A stretch of 7,064 nucleotides of DNA, taken from Verrucomicrobia bacterium UBA5540. GTDB taxonomy: Bacteria > Verrucomicrobiota > Kiritimatiellia > Kiritimatiellales > Tichowtungiaceae. The stretch is taken from NCBI GenBank assembly GCA_002423675.1, contig DINM01000026.1, positions 40,997-48,060 on the forward strand, read 5' to 3'. Both the position numbers and the translations under genes were made by a program. A model generated the notes under the pieces. It made no database searches and was not told the DNA's origin. It saw only the letters and a program-made list of their open reading frames with translations. The stretch's first letter is position 1; each line of letters starts with the position of its first letter. This document shows, piece by piece, positions 1-6,351 of this stretch.

Positions 1-222
1 GGTCTGGATGCAGTCATTGAAACCACGTTGAATCTGCCGAAGATTCCCGGCGGTAAAAAACTGATCTATACCGGTGTTTCGATGCCGCTGGTCGCTTTGG
101 CCGAGCTGAAAGACCAAGACTGCCCGCTTTGTAAAGAGCTGGCGAAAATTGTTGAGAAGCACAACGGACTCTGGAGTCCGGAGGCAGAGATCTATCTGCT
201 CGAAAACGCTCCAGCGATATAA
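1..222 (+). CDS. 3' end of an unidentified gene (C-terminal 73 residues)
   Basis: The reading frame is open from base 1 to a TAA at 220-222, so this is the C-terminal 73 residues of a protein whose start lies left of the window. An internal TTG at 28 could serve as a start, but the frame is open before it and no ribosome site precedes it. The visible part is hydrophilic, with no membrane segment, and contains CPLCKE near residues 41-46. A CPLC motif close to the C-terminus occurs in some orotate phosphoribosyltransferase-like proteins, and the preceding stretch could fit. However, the usual KPGS-type ending is absent, so I do not assign a function. The gene lies 108 bases upstream of fucU on the same strand. 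The gap holds a putative operator and a -10-like element, so fucU probably has its own promoter. Confidence 0.65.
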   Translation, partial: GLDAVIETTLNLPKIPGGKKLIYTGVSMPLVALAELKDQDCPLCKELAKIVEKHNGLWSPEAEIYLLENAPAI

Positions 223-264
223 TCCATCGAAGCGGTATTCCCTGACCATTGTTCGAAAAGAAGC

Positions 265-279
265 TGGTATATTTCAGAC
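265..279 (-). promoter_or_regulatory. Putative operator upstream of fucU (copy 1 of 3)
   Basis: Read on the - strand this is GTCTGAAATATACCA. It matches the copies at 1740-1754 and 2900-2914 at 13 of 15 positions (consensus GTNTRAAATATACCA). It ends 51 bases before the fucU start and covers the place where a -35 box would lie relative to the TATAAC at 293-298. That position would suit either a repressor or an activator that replaces a weak -35. The binding protein is not known. The AraC-type and GntR-type products of this locus are the candidates. Confidence 0.6.
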
Positions 280-292
280 GTCATGAATGCGA

Positions 293-300
293 TATAACGG
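293..300 (+). promoter_or_regulatory. Probable -10 region of the fucU promoter
   Basis: TATAACGG lies 38 bases before the fucU ATG. The same octamer lies 39 bases before the fucI ATG (2950-2957), and I saw no other copy in the window. TATAAC is a fair sigma-70-type -10 hexamer and would place transcription start near 305, leaving a leader of about 26 bases. The expected -35 position (about 270-275) does not resemble TTGACA and lies inside the putative operator, as expected for a regulated promoter. Confidence 0.4.
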
Positions 301-330
301 TACTGTTCGGAAATTAATCAGGGAGGATTT

Positions 331-765
331 ATGCTTAAAGGAATTTCGCCGATCATTAGTCCGGAGCTGTTAAAGATTCTGGCGGAGATGGGGCACGGCG
401 ATGAGATCGTTCTCGCCGATGCCCACTTCCCTGGACATACGTTTTGTAAAACAGTGGTTCGCGCTGACGGCATCCGTATTCCGGATCTGCTTGAGGGCAT
501 CATCCCGTTATTCGAACTCGACAGCTATGCTGATCCGCTCATTATGATGGCCGCTGTCGAAGGCGACTCTCTTGATTCATCTGTGGAAAAAAGATACATG
601 AAGGTAATTAAAAAATTCGCACCGGACGCCCCTAAAGTCAAACGCATCGACCGCTTTTCCTTTTATGATCGCGCCGAAAAAGCTTTTGCCTGTGTCATGA
701 CCGGCGAGCTGGCCAAATACGGCAACATCGTCCTCAAAAAAGGAGTCACACCCGTTTGCGGATAA
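331..765 (+). CDS. fucU: L-fucose mutarotase FucU
   Basis: This is a 144-residue protein of the RbsD/FucU family, close to the roughly 140 residues of E. coli FucU and strongly similar along its whole length. It interconverts the alpha and beta anomers of L-fucose in the cytosol, supplying the form used by fucose isomerase. Family hallmarks are visible: GHGDEI at 21-26 with the active-site His22, DAHFP at 30-34 with Asp30, [10 protein letters not shown] at 61-70, MAAVEGD at 73-79, and the C-terminal TGELAKYGN at 124-132 with Tyr130 and Asn132. The ATG is preceded by GGGAGG at 321-326 with a 4-base gap, which fixes the start. The gene is separated from fucI by two opposite-strand genes, but its upstream region shares operator and -10-like sequences with fucI. 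It converges on the araC-type gene. Nothing in it looks damaged. Confidence 0.96.
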   Translation: MLKGISPIISPELLKILAEMGHGDEIVLADAHFPGHTFCKTVVRADGIRIPDLLEGIIPLFELDSYADPLIMMAAVEGDSLDSSVEKRYMKVIKKFAPDAPKVKRIDRFSFYDRAEKAFACVMTGELAKYGNIVLKKGVTPVCG

Positions 766-796
766 CCGTGGTTTCCAAGCATTGGAAAATTGGTTA
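763..796 (+). terminator. Dyad between convergent fucU and araC-type gene (possible bidirectional terminator)
   Basis: An inner perfect 7-base inverted repeat, TTTCCAA (772-778) and TTGGAAA (782-788), has a 3-base loop. It is nested within an outer pair, TAACC (763-767) and GGTTA (792-796). The outer arms contain the TAA stop codons of both genes, fucU on + and araC-type on -. Its location between convergent genes suggests termination in both directions. The stem is A/T-rich and no run of T follows on either strand, so it is not a textbook intrinsic terminator. Confidence 0.4.
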
Positions 797-1720
797 CTTT
801 GCGCTGAAAGTCTGAACGCGGCGGCGCTCTTCCTGCTCGCTACGGAAGTCGATATCTTTCCATTTGCGCAGTTCGTCGGCGGTGAGTCCAGCGCAGTGCG
901 TGCGGTATCCGCTCGGAGTCATTCCGGTGGCGTGTTTAAAGGTGTTGGCGAAGTACTGACTGCTGCTGAAGCCGCACTCAAACGCAATATCAATCACTTT
1001 GATGTCGGTTTCGCGCAACAAGGTTTTTGCCCGTTGCATTCGTAGTCGGGAAAGATATTCCATCGGGGTCCCGCCGGTCAGCTTTTGGAAAACCGCGTTG
1101 AGACGGGTGCGCTGGATTCCGCATCGGTCCGCCATTTGTTTCAGTGTCCACTGCTGGTCGCAGTTTGATGAAAGTTTGGTCAGTAGAGACTGCACTTTTT
1201 TTTCTGACCAGCTGTGAGTATCCGTATCAACCGCTTCGCCGCTTACCGTTCGCTTCAGTTCAACTAGCACGGCGCGCAACAGACTGAACGAATGGAGTTT
1301 TCTCAGTTCATGCGTGCTCTGCAATTCGTTGATCAGAGCAGGCATGAGCCAGCGCATGGCCGGGGTGGCGCGGAAGGCGTGTTTCTCTGAGGAGCAGAAG
1401 GTGGAGCTCAGTAGTTTCATTTCGGAGTCGGTGAAGCCGAGCATCTCGGAAAAGCGAAAGCCTTTGCGGGGGCAGGGATAATCTTTTTCTAGATGAAATA
1501 GAACGTGCCAGACCGTATTATCCGGTTCTTGCGGATTCAGGCTGCCGTGCCCCTGCCACGGCAAGGTGAAAAATACCGATCCGGATTCAACTTTTTCCGG
1601 GACGCCTTCGACGATCCATTCCATCATTCCTTTTTCAATAAAGGTGATTTCCATTCCCCGGTTCTTGTGCGGGGTCAGCTCTTTGCACTGAAACCGTCCA
1701 TAACTGATAATCTCTTTCAT
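794..1720 (-). CDS. AraC-family transcriptional regulator
   Basis: This is a 308-residue one-component regulator. Residues about 5-90 form a cupin-like sugar-sensing domain with a typical ITFIEKG...W.VEG...V.SGSVFFTLPWQGH pattern. Residues about 191-273 form the two helix-turn-helix motifs of the AraC/XylS family: WTLKQMADRCGIQRTRL for the first, then IDIAFECGFSSSQYFANTF and the end motif GMTPSGYR. A charged tail of about 35 residues follows. The ATG at 1720 is the earliest possible start because an in-frame TAA lies 9 bases upstream. No good Shine-Dalgarno precedes it, so translation may be weak. It lies 74 bases downstream of the glycoside hydrolase gene on the same strand and may be cotranscribed with it or driven from its own promoter near the operator at 1740-1754. 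Position and family suggest control of this fucose locus. The effector is probably L-fucose, L-fuculose or a related sugar, but that is inference. Confidence 0.93.
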   Translation of the reverse strand: MKEIISYGRFQCKELTPHKNRGMEITFIEKGMMEWIVEGVPEKVESGSVFFTLPWQGHGSLNPQEPDNTVWHVLFHLEKDYPCPRKGFRFSEMLGFTDSEMKLLSSTFCSSEKHAFRATPAMRWLMPALINELQSTHELRKLHSFSLLRAVLVELKRTVSGEAVDTDTHSWSEKKVQSLLTKLSSNCDQQWTLKQMADRCGIQRTRLNAVFQKLTGGTPMEYLSRLRMQRAKTLLRETDIKVIDIAFECGFSSSQYFANTFKHATGMTPSGYRTHCAGLTADELRKWKDIDFRSEQEERRRVQTFSAK

Positions 1721-1739
1721 GCCGACAGATTAACGGGTT

Positions 1740-1754
1740 GTGTAAAATATACCA
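1740..1754 (+). promoter_or_regulatory. Putative operator upstream of the araC-type gene (copy 2 of 3)
   Basis: GTGTAAAATATACCA differs from the copy between the glycoside hydrolase and fucI (2900-2914) at a single base. It lies 20-34 bases upstream of the araC-type start, within the 74-base gap between the two - strand genes. A second, inverted ATACCA core follows: ATACCA (1749-1754), ten bases, then TGGTAT (1765-1770). This suggests a dimeric site. So close to the start codon, binding would be expected to repress or autoregulate the gene. Confidence 0.6.
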
Positions 1755-1794
1755 CATAAAAGGATGGTATCACTGCATCAAGGAGTAACTGACG

Positions 1795-2772
1795 TTATGA
1801 TTTGAGCGGAACGACCATGTTCCAGCTGCGGGTCATTTTGTCGAAACCGCCGACTCCGTCGCCAGTGGCGGCGAAGAGGTGGGTGGGCTGTCCGTTCTGA
1901 ATAAGTAGTTGCGGGCGTTCAAACTGTCCTTGGTGCGTGGTGGTGCCATCGTTCCATAGCAGCTCGCGGCTGTAGGCCAACGGATCGTCGGCGAGTCGCC
2001 AGTTAATGCCGTCATCGGAAAGGGCGTGAATACCACCGTGATACTTCCCGCAGATTTTTCCGGTCATGTCTTTGAAAATGCTTTCGAAGTGATCGTCCTG
2101 CCACCAGACGTACGGATCTTCGATGTCAGTTTCAGGGCCGTTGAATTCGTCGAGCGGACTGGGGCGGGCGCGACGGTAGGGGCCTTCCCAGTGCTTGGCA
2201 ATGGCGACGCCGAGTTTGAGCGGGACTGCATTGTGATCAACTATACGGCCGTTGGAGGATTTGTAGATCAGGATAACGGAACCGTCTGGGCGGATAACCG
2301 GTGCGGCGTTGGAGGTGATGTCGGCATCCCATCCCTCAGGATTGACGTCGAGGATCGGCTCGTCGCGGCGGGTCCACGGCCCAGTAATGCTCGTCGCGGT
2401 GGCAATACCGATACGCTTATTGAGCCAGAAATCGGCAAACTCTTCGTTGTGAATGGGTTTGGTTGGCGGAGCATCGGAACCGTCGAGACCGATGCGGCGG
2501 GTGCCGGTGTAGAATAGGAGCCAAATACCGCCATGTTTATGAATGGTCGGATTGTGGGTCATGGTTGCATCCCAATAACCGGGGCGCGGCGGCAGAACCA
2601 CTTCTTCGAAGGTGTACGGACCTTCTGGGGCGTTGGAGGAGGCGCGGACGATTTCGGAGTTGCTCACCCAATTTTTGAAAGAAACCGGTTTTGCCCAGCG
2701 CGAGGCGAAAAGATGGAAGCGGCCATCTTCCCCTTTGGCGGGCGAGCCGCACCAGACCCAGTAATCTTTCAT
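1795..2772 (-). CDS. Putative glycoside hydrolase, GH43-like five-bladed beta-propeller
   Basis: The product is a 325-residue protein resembling proteins annotated as glycoside hydrolases in Planctomycetes, Lentisphaerae and relatives, built like the GH43/GH62/GH117 propellers. Repeated blade-like elements are visible: DYWVWCGS at 3-10, EGPYTFEE at 50-57, THNPTIHKHGG at 72-82 followed by LLFYTGT, GIATATSITGPW at 122-133, APVIRPDGSVILIYK at 157-171, EGPYRR at 196-201, IEDPYVWW at 217-224, GGIHALSDDGINW at 246-258, and FERPQLL at 284-290. Candidate catalytic acids are Asp68, Asp149 or Asp151, Glu218/Asp219 and Glu285; I cannot decide which. No signal peptide is visible, so it probably acts in the cytosol on imported oligosaccharides. 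The start at 2772 is chosen because GGAGGA lies 6 bases before it. An in-frame ATG at 2829 would add 19 residues but lacks such a site. It is divergent from fucI and upstream of the araC-type gene. Substrate is unknown; a fucose-containing glycan is a guess from context. Confidence 0.75.
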   Translation of the reverse strand: MKDYWVWCGSPAKGEDGRFHLFASRWAKPVSFKNWVSNSEIVRASSNAPEGPYTFEEVVLPPRPGYWDATMTHNPTIHKHGGIWLLFYTGTRRIGLDGSDAPPTKPIHNEEFADFWLNKRIGIATATSITGPWTRRDEPILDVNPEGWDADITSNAAPVIRPDGSVILIYKSSNGRIVDHNAVPLKLGVAIAKHWEGPYRRARPSPLDEFNGPETDIEDPYVWWQDDHFESIFKDMTGKICGKYHGGIHALSDDGINWRLADDPLAYSRELLWNDGTTTHQGQFERPQLLIQNGQPTHLFAATGDGVGGFDKMTRSWNMVVPLKS

Positions 2773-2778
2773 TGCAAA

Positions 2779-2798
2779 TCCTCCGCCGCAAACGGCGG
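2779..2798 (-). promoter_or_regulatory. Shine-Dalgarno of the glycoside hydrolase with an abutting GC hairpin
   Basis: On the - strand, GGAGGA (2784 to 2779) lies 6 bases before the ATG at 2772 and decides that start. Immediately upstream is a perfect 6-base GC stem, CCGCCG (2798 to 2793), loop TTTG, and CGGCGG (2788 to 2783). Its 3' arm includes the first two G's of the Shine-Dalgarno, so a folded message would partly mask the ribosome site. Confidence 0.5.
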
Positions 2799-2899
2799 GA
2801 CACAGACGGGAACGAAATGGTTTAATCATAAGTCACCGGAAGTTATAAGGGATAAATTTTTTAGATCTGGAGCATTGTAACTGATTAGATTATGGGTGC

Positions 2900-2914
2900 G
2901 TATAAAATATACCA
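2900..2914 (+). promoter_or_regulatory. Putative operator between glycoside hydrolase and fucI (copy 3 of 3)
   Basis: GTATAAAATATACCA is the most symmetrical of the three copies: its first 13 bases are the inverted repeat GTATA, AAA, TATAC. It lies 75-89 bases upstream of fucI and 128-142 bases upstream of the glycoside hydrolase start, so it could control both divergent genes. GT...AC ends fit known GntR-family operator types, but an AraC-family site cannot be excluded. Confidence 0.6.
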
Positions 2915-2949
2915 TGTGAAAACTAGTCGCTGGTGACAGCCGTTCGACG

Positions 2950-2957
2950 TATAACGG
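2950..2957 (+). promoter_or_regulatory. Probable -10 region of the fucI promoter
   Basis: TATAACGG starts 39 bases before the fucI ATG, almost exactly as the same octamer does before fucU (38 bases). It predicts transcription start near 2963 and a leader of about 26 bases. No good -35 hexamer is seen 17 bases upstream, which points to dependence on an activator or simply a weak promoter. Confidence 0.4.
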
Positions 2958-2988
2958 GATCACCTTTTAATCAAAGTGGAGAAATCTT

Positions 2989-4782
2989 ATGGTTGCTAAA
3001 AATCAAAAAACATGGATTACAAAACTTCCCAAGGTTGGAATCCGCCCCACCATCGACGGCCGCTACGGCGGCGTGCGCGAGTCGCTCGAAGGTCAGGTGA
3101 TGACGATGGCCCAAAGCGCCGCGAAACTGATCAATGTGTCACTGAAATACCCCAATGGTCAACCGGTCGAATGTGTAATTGCCGATACCTGTATCGGTGG
3201 CGTGGCCGAAGCGGCCGCCTGTGCGGAAAAGTTTGACAGCGAAAACGTTGGTGTTTCACTGACCGTCACGCCTTGCTGGTGCTATGGCTCCGAAACCATG
3301 GATATGGATCCGATGCGTCCAAAAGCCGTTTGGGGCTTTAACGGCACCGAGCGTCCCGGAGCGGTGTATCTCGCCGCGGTTCTGGCTGGCCATTCCCAGA
3401 AAGGGCTTCCGGCTTTCGGAATTTACGGCCGCGATGTGCAGGATGCCGGCGACACAGCTATTCCATCTGACGTTTCGGAAAAAATTCTGCGATTCACCAA
3501 GGCTGGTCTAGCCGTGGCTATGATGAACGGTAAATCCTACCTCTCCATGGGCGGTTGCTCCATGGGGATTGCCGGTTCGATCGTCGATCAGGACTTTTTC
3601 GAAGAATATCTCGGTATGCGCGTCGAAGCGATCGATCTGACTGAATTTACCCGCCGCATGCGCGATGGAATTTACGATAAAGTCGAATACGAAAAAGCGC
3701 TCAAGTGGGTTAAGGAAAACTGCAAAGAAGGTCATGACCCGAACGGCAAAGGCACGAAGCGTACGCGCAAGCAGCTCAACAAAGAGTGGGAAGACTCCGT
3801 TAAAATGGCGATGATTGCCCGCGACCTGATGTATGGCAATAACGCGCTCGACAAGATGGGCTATAAAGAAGAAGCGCGCGGTCATAACGCGATTCTTTCC
3901 GGCTTCCAGGGCCAGCGCAACTGGACGGACTGTTCTCCTAACGGGGATTTCCTTGAAGCGATTTCCAACAGCTCCTTTGACTGGAATGGCATTCGCATGC
4001 CGCGACTGGTTGCCACCGAAAACGACAGCTTGAACGGTGTCGCGATGCTCTTCAGCTACCTGCTGACCAGCACCGCTCAGGTGTTTGCCGATGTACGTAC
4101 CTACTGGAGCCCCGATGCAATCAAGCGTGTGACGGGTTACGAGGTCGAAGGTGTTGCCGCAGGTGGACTGATTCACCTCATTAACTCCGGTTCCGCCGCA
4201 CTCGACGGCAGCGGAGAGCAGTCCAAAGAGGGTTCGCCAGCCATGAAACCGTTCTGGGAAATTACGACTAAAGAAAAGAATGCTTGTCTTAAAGCAACGT
4301 CGTGGCATCCGTCGGTAACAGAATACTTCCCGGGTGGCGGCTGGTCCTCCAAGTTTGTGACGAAGGGCGGCATGCCGATTACCATGAGTCGCCTCAATTT
4401 GGTCAAAGGTCTTGGCCCGGTTCTGCAGATCGCGGAAGGCTGGACGGTTGAATTACCGGAAAAAGTTCACAAAAAACTGGATGACCGTACCAATAACACC
4501 TGGCCGACGACGTGGTTTGCTCCGCGTATTACTGGCAAAGGCGCGTTCACGGATGTTTATGAGGTGATGGCAAAATGGGGTGCCAACCATGGCGCGTTCA
4601 GCTACGGCCATATTGGTGCAGATCTGATCACGCTGGCCGCGATGCTGCGGATTCCTGTATTTATGCACAATGTGGAAGACGGCGATGTTTACCGTCCGAG
4701 CGCATGGAGCTCCTTCGGAACCGAAGGGCTTGAAGGCGCGGATTTCCGCGCCTGCGAAACCTACGGTCCGGTTTACGGCTGA
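2989..4782 (+). CDS. fucI: L-fucose isomerase FucI
   Basis: The 597-residue product matches E. coli FucI (591 residues) from end to end. It converts L-fucose to L-fuculose in the cytosol using a divalent metal, usually Mn2+; E. coli FucI also accepts D-arabinose. Recognisable blocks are [13 protein letters not shown] at 13-25, CVIADTC at 62-68, [15 protein letters not shown] at 94-108, [16 protein letters not shown] at 115-130, [10 protein letters not shown] at 305-314, [14 protein letters not shown] at 341-354, and [14 protein letters not shown] at 505-518. The residues equivalent to E. coli Glu337, Asp361 and His528 are present as Glu344 (ATEN), Asp368 (ADVR) and His534 (GANHG), so the enzyme should be active. 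GGAG at 2978-2981 precedes the ATG by 7 bases. The N-terminus is about seven residues longer than in E. coli. The kinase gene follows after 11 bases in the same transcript, and the upstream region carries the shared operator. Confidence 0.98.
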   Translation: MVAKNQKTWITKLPKVGIRPTIDGRYGGVRESLEGQVMTMAQSAAKLINVSLKYPNGQPVECVIADTCIGGVAEAAACAEKFDSENVGVSLTVTPCWCYGSETMDMDPMRPKAVWGFNGTERPGAVYLAAVLAGHSQKGLPAFGIYGRDVQDAGDTAIPSDVSEKILRFTKAGLAVAMMNGKSYLSMGGCSMGIAGSIVDQDFFEEYLGMRVEAIDLTEFTRRMRDGIYDKVEYEKALKWVKENCKEGHDPNGKGTKRTRKQLNKEWEDSVKMAMIARDLMYGNNALDKMGYKEEARGHNAILSGFQGQRNWTDCSPNGDFLEAISNSSFDWNGIRMPRLVATENDSLNGVAMLFSYLLTSTAQVFADVRTYWSPDAIKRVTGYEVEGVAAGGLIHLINSGSAALDGSGEQSKEGSPAMKPFWEITTKEKNACLKATSWHPSVTEYFPGGGWSSKFVTKGGMPITMSRLNLVKGLGPVLQIAEGWTVELPEKVHKKLDDRTNNTWPTTWFAPRITGKGAFTDVYEVMAKWGANHGAFSYGHIGADLITLAAMLRIPVFMHNVEDGDVYRPSAWSSFGTEGLEGADFRACETYGPVYG

Positions 4783-4793
4783 GTGAGTGGTGT

Positions 4794-6245
4794 ATGAAAA
4801 AGCATTATCTGGCCGTAGATCTTGGTCCCTCCAGCGGGCGTTCCATCGTTGGAACGTTTAATGACGGGAAGCTGACACTCAAGGAAATGAATCGTTTCTG
4901 GAATGGGCCGACCGAAATCGACGGCACACTCTACTGGGATTTCGTTCATCTCTTCCGCAATATCCAGGAAGGCATTGCGCTGGCGAAAAAAGAATTCGGC
5001 GACGGACTGGTTTCGATGGGAATCGACACCTGGGGCGTGGACTTCGGGCTGATTGATTCACAGGGAAAACTGCTTGGCAATCCCGTCAATTATCGCGATT
5101 CCCGAACCGACGGCATGCCGGAAAAAGTTTTTGCCGCCGTCGGTAAAGAAGCCGTTTTTGAACAGACCGGTATTCAGTTTATGCAGCTGAATACGCTCTA
5201 TCAACTCTACGCACTGGCGCAGTCCGGCGAGGCGCAGTATCAGCAGGCGGATAAACTCCTGTTTGCACCGGACCTGCTTAACTACTGGCTTACTGGAAAA
5301 CAGGTGACCAACCGCACCTTTGCCAGCACCTCCCAGTGTTACAACCCGGTCACCAAAGACTGGGCGTTCGATCTGCTTAAAAAGCTGAACATCCGTACCG
5401 ACCTGTTTGCCCCGTTCGCTGACCCCGGAACGGTGCTGGGCAACGTTCAGGGACTGCCTGTTATTAACGTTGGCAGTCACGACACCGCCAGCGACTTTGC
5501 CGCGGTTCCGGTAGTTGAAGGCGAGCAGTGCGCATTCCTCAGCTCTGGGACCTGGTCGTTACTTGGTACAGAGTTGTCGACACCGGTAATCAATGCTGAA
5601 GCGCTGGCGGCCAACTTCACCAACGAGGTGGGCGTTTGCGACACCATTCGTTTCCTCAAAAACCTTTCCGGTCTCTGGATCATTCAGGAGTTGCGTCGCG
5701 TATGGATCGAGCAAGGCTTCAACTATTCCTGGTGCGATATGGATGATCTGGCTGAGAAAGCCGAGCCCTTTAAATTTTTCATCAATCCGGGCGACGATGT
5801 CTTTGTTCCGCCAGGCGACATGCTGCGCCGCATTCAGGAAACTTGCGAGCGTACCGGACAGACGCAGCCGCAGGATCACGGTGAAATCATCCGCACAGCC
5901 TATGAAGGTCTAGCACTTCTCTATGCCGACACTTATGATACGCTCGAAACGCTTAGCGGTTGCAAGATGGACGTCTTGCGGATCGTCGGCGGCGGTTGCA
6001 AAAACATCATGCTTGATCAGTTCGCTGCAAATGCAACCGGACGCAAAGTCATCAGTGGTCCGATCGAAGCGACAGCTATTGGCAACATTGTGGTGCAAAT
6101 GCTGGCTATGGATGATATTTCATCACTGAATGAAGGGCGTGAAATTATCCGAGCCTCCTTCATCAATGAATCGATAACTTATGAGCCGCAAGATCCCGTT
6201 GAATGGCAGAACGCGCTCAAAAAATGGAGATCCATCTGTCGGTGA
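4794..6245 (+). CDS. rhaB: RhaB-type sugar kinase (rhamnulokinase family), probably acting as L-fuculokinase
   Basis: This 483-residue FGGY-family kinase resembles E. coli rhamnulokinase RhaB (489 residues) rather than E. coli FucK. It phosphorylates a 6-deoxyketohexose at O1 with ATP. The N-terminal domain (about 1-240) shows the phosphate-binding VDLGPSSGR at 8-16, GIDTWGVDF at 76-84, NYRDSRTDG at 99-107 and GIQFMQLNTLYQL at 126-138. SHDTAS at 228-233 contains Asp230, equivalent to the proposed catalytic base of RhaB. The C-terminal domain has SSGTWSLLG at 250-258, LKNLSGLW at 288-295, INPGDD at 330-335, the adenosine-binding VGGGCKN at 398-404 and GPIEATAIGN at 422-431. All are RhaB-like. 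It follows fucI by only 11 bases with no strong ribosome site, so translation is probably coupled. Given this partner, the physiological product is most likely L-fuculose 1-phosphate, although L-rhamnulose may also be used. The gene is intact. Confidence 0.9.
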   Translation: MKKHYLAVDLGPSSGRSIVGTFNDGKLTLKEMNRFWNGPTEIDGTLYWDFVHLFRNIQEGIALAKKEFGDGLVSMGIDTWGVDFGLIDSQGKLLGNPVNYRDSRTDGMPEKVFAAVGKEAVFEQTGIQFMQLNTLYQLYALAQSGEAQYQQADKLLFAPDLLNYWLTGKQVTNRTFASTSQCYNPVTKDWAFDLLKKLNIRTDLFAPFADPGTVLGNVQGLPVINVGSHDTASDFAAVPVVEGEQCAFLSSGTWSLLGTELSTPVINAEALAANFTNEVGVCDTIRFLKNLSGLWIIQELRRVWIEQGFNYSWCDMDDLAEKAEPFKFFINPGDDVFVPPGDMLRRIQETCERTGQTQPQDHGEIIRTAYEGLALLYADTYDTLETLSGCKMDVLRIVGGGCKNIMLDQFAANATGRKVISGPIEATAIGNIVVQMLAMDDISSLNEGREIIRASFINESITYEPQDPVEWQNALKKWRSICR

Positions 6246-6351
6246 TGATGCGGTGTTGAGTTTAGGGTGGTAGATGAGCAGGGTGATCGGTGCGGCCTGA
6301 TGGCAATACGAAATTTTTCTCCGCATGCTCTATTTAGAAAGGTATCATTCT

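Larger units (their letters stand above)
2773..2988. promoter_or_regulatory. Divergent control region between the glycoside hydrolase and fucI
   Basis: These 216 bases separate two divergent genes and are visibly richer in A/T than the coding DNA around them. They carry the ribosome site and hairpin of the glycoside hydrolase at the left, the third operator copy at 2900-2914, a -10-like TATAACGG at 2950-2957 for fucI, and GGAG at 2978-2981 as the fucI ribosome site. For the leftward promoter, TATGAT (2830 to 2825, - strand) and TATAAC (2847 to 2842, - strand) are possible -10 boxes, but neither has a convincing -35. Confidence 0.6.

Noticed and set aside
2026..2517. Open frame of 163 codons on the + strand opposite the glycoside hydrolase
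   Set aside because: The - strand reading gives a coherent propeller protein. This frame has no family resemblance and no ribosome site.
2773..2829. Upstream in-frame ATG at 2829 for the glycoside hydrolase
   Set aside because: It would add 19 residues with no ribosome site and no good signal peptide. The ATG at 2772 has GGAGGA at ideal spacing and begins just before the conserved DYWVWCGS.
2832..2964. GTCACC (2832-2837), GGTGAC (2932-2937) and TCACC (2960-2964) as possible repeats around the fucI promoter
   Set aside because: The repeats are only five or six bases long with irregular spacing and are not shared with the fucU promoter, so chance is enough to explain them.
3508..4308. Long open frame (266 codons) on the - strand opposite fucI
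   Set aside because: It lies wholly inside the strongly conserved fucI gene, has no recognisable domain, and arises from codon bias on the opposite strand.
5058..5480. Open frame of 140 codons opposite the kinase
   Set aside because: It is a shadow of the RhaB-like gene, whose motifs are continuous on the + strand.
6340..6350. AGGTATCATTC as a fourth operator copy after the kinase
   Set aside because: It shares only GGTAT with the core and lacks the AAATATACCA decamer, and no gene starts nearby.
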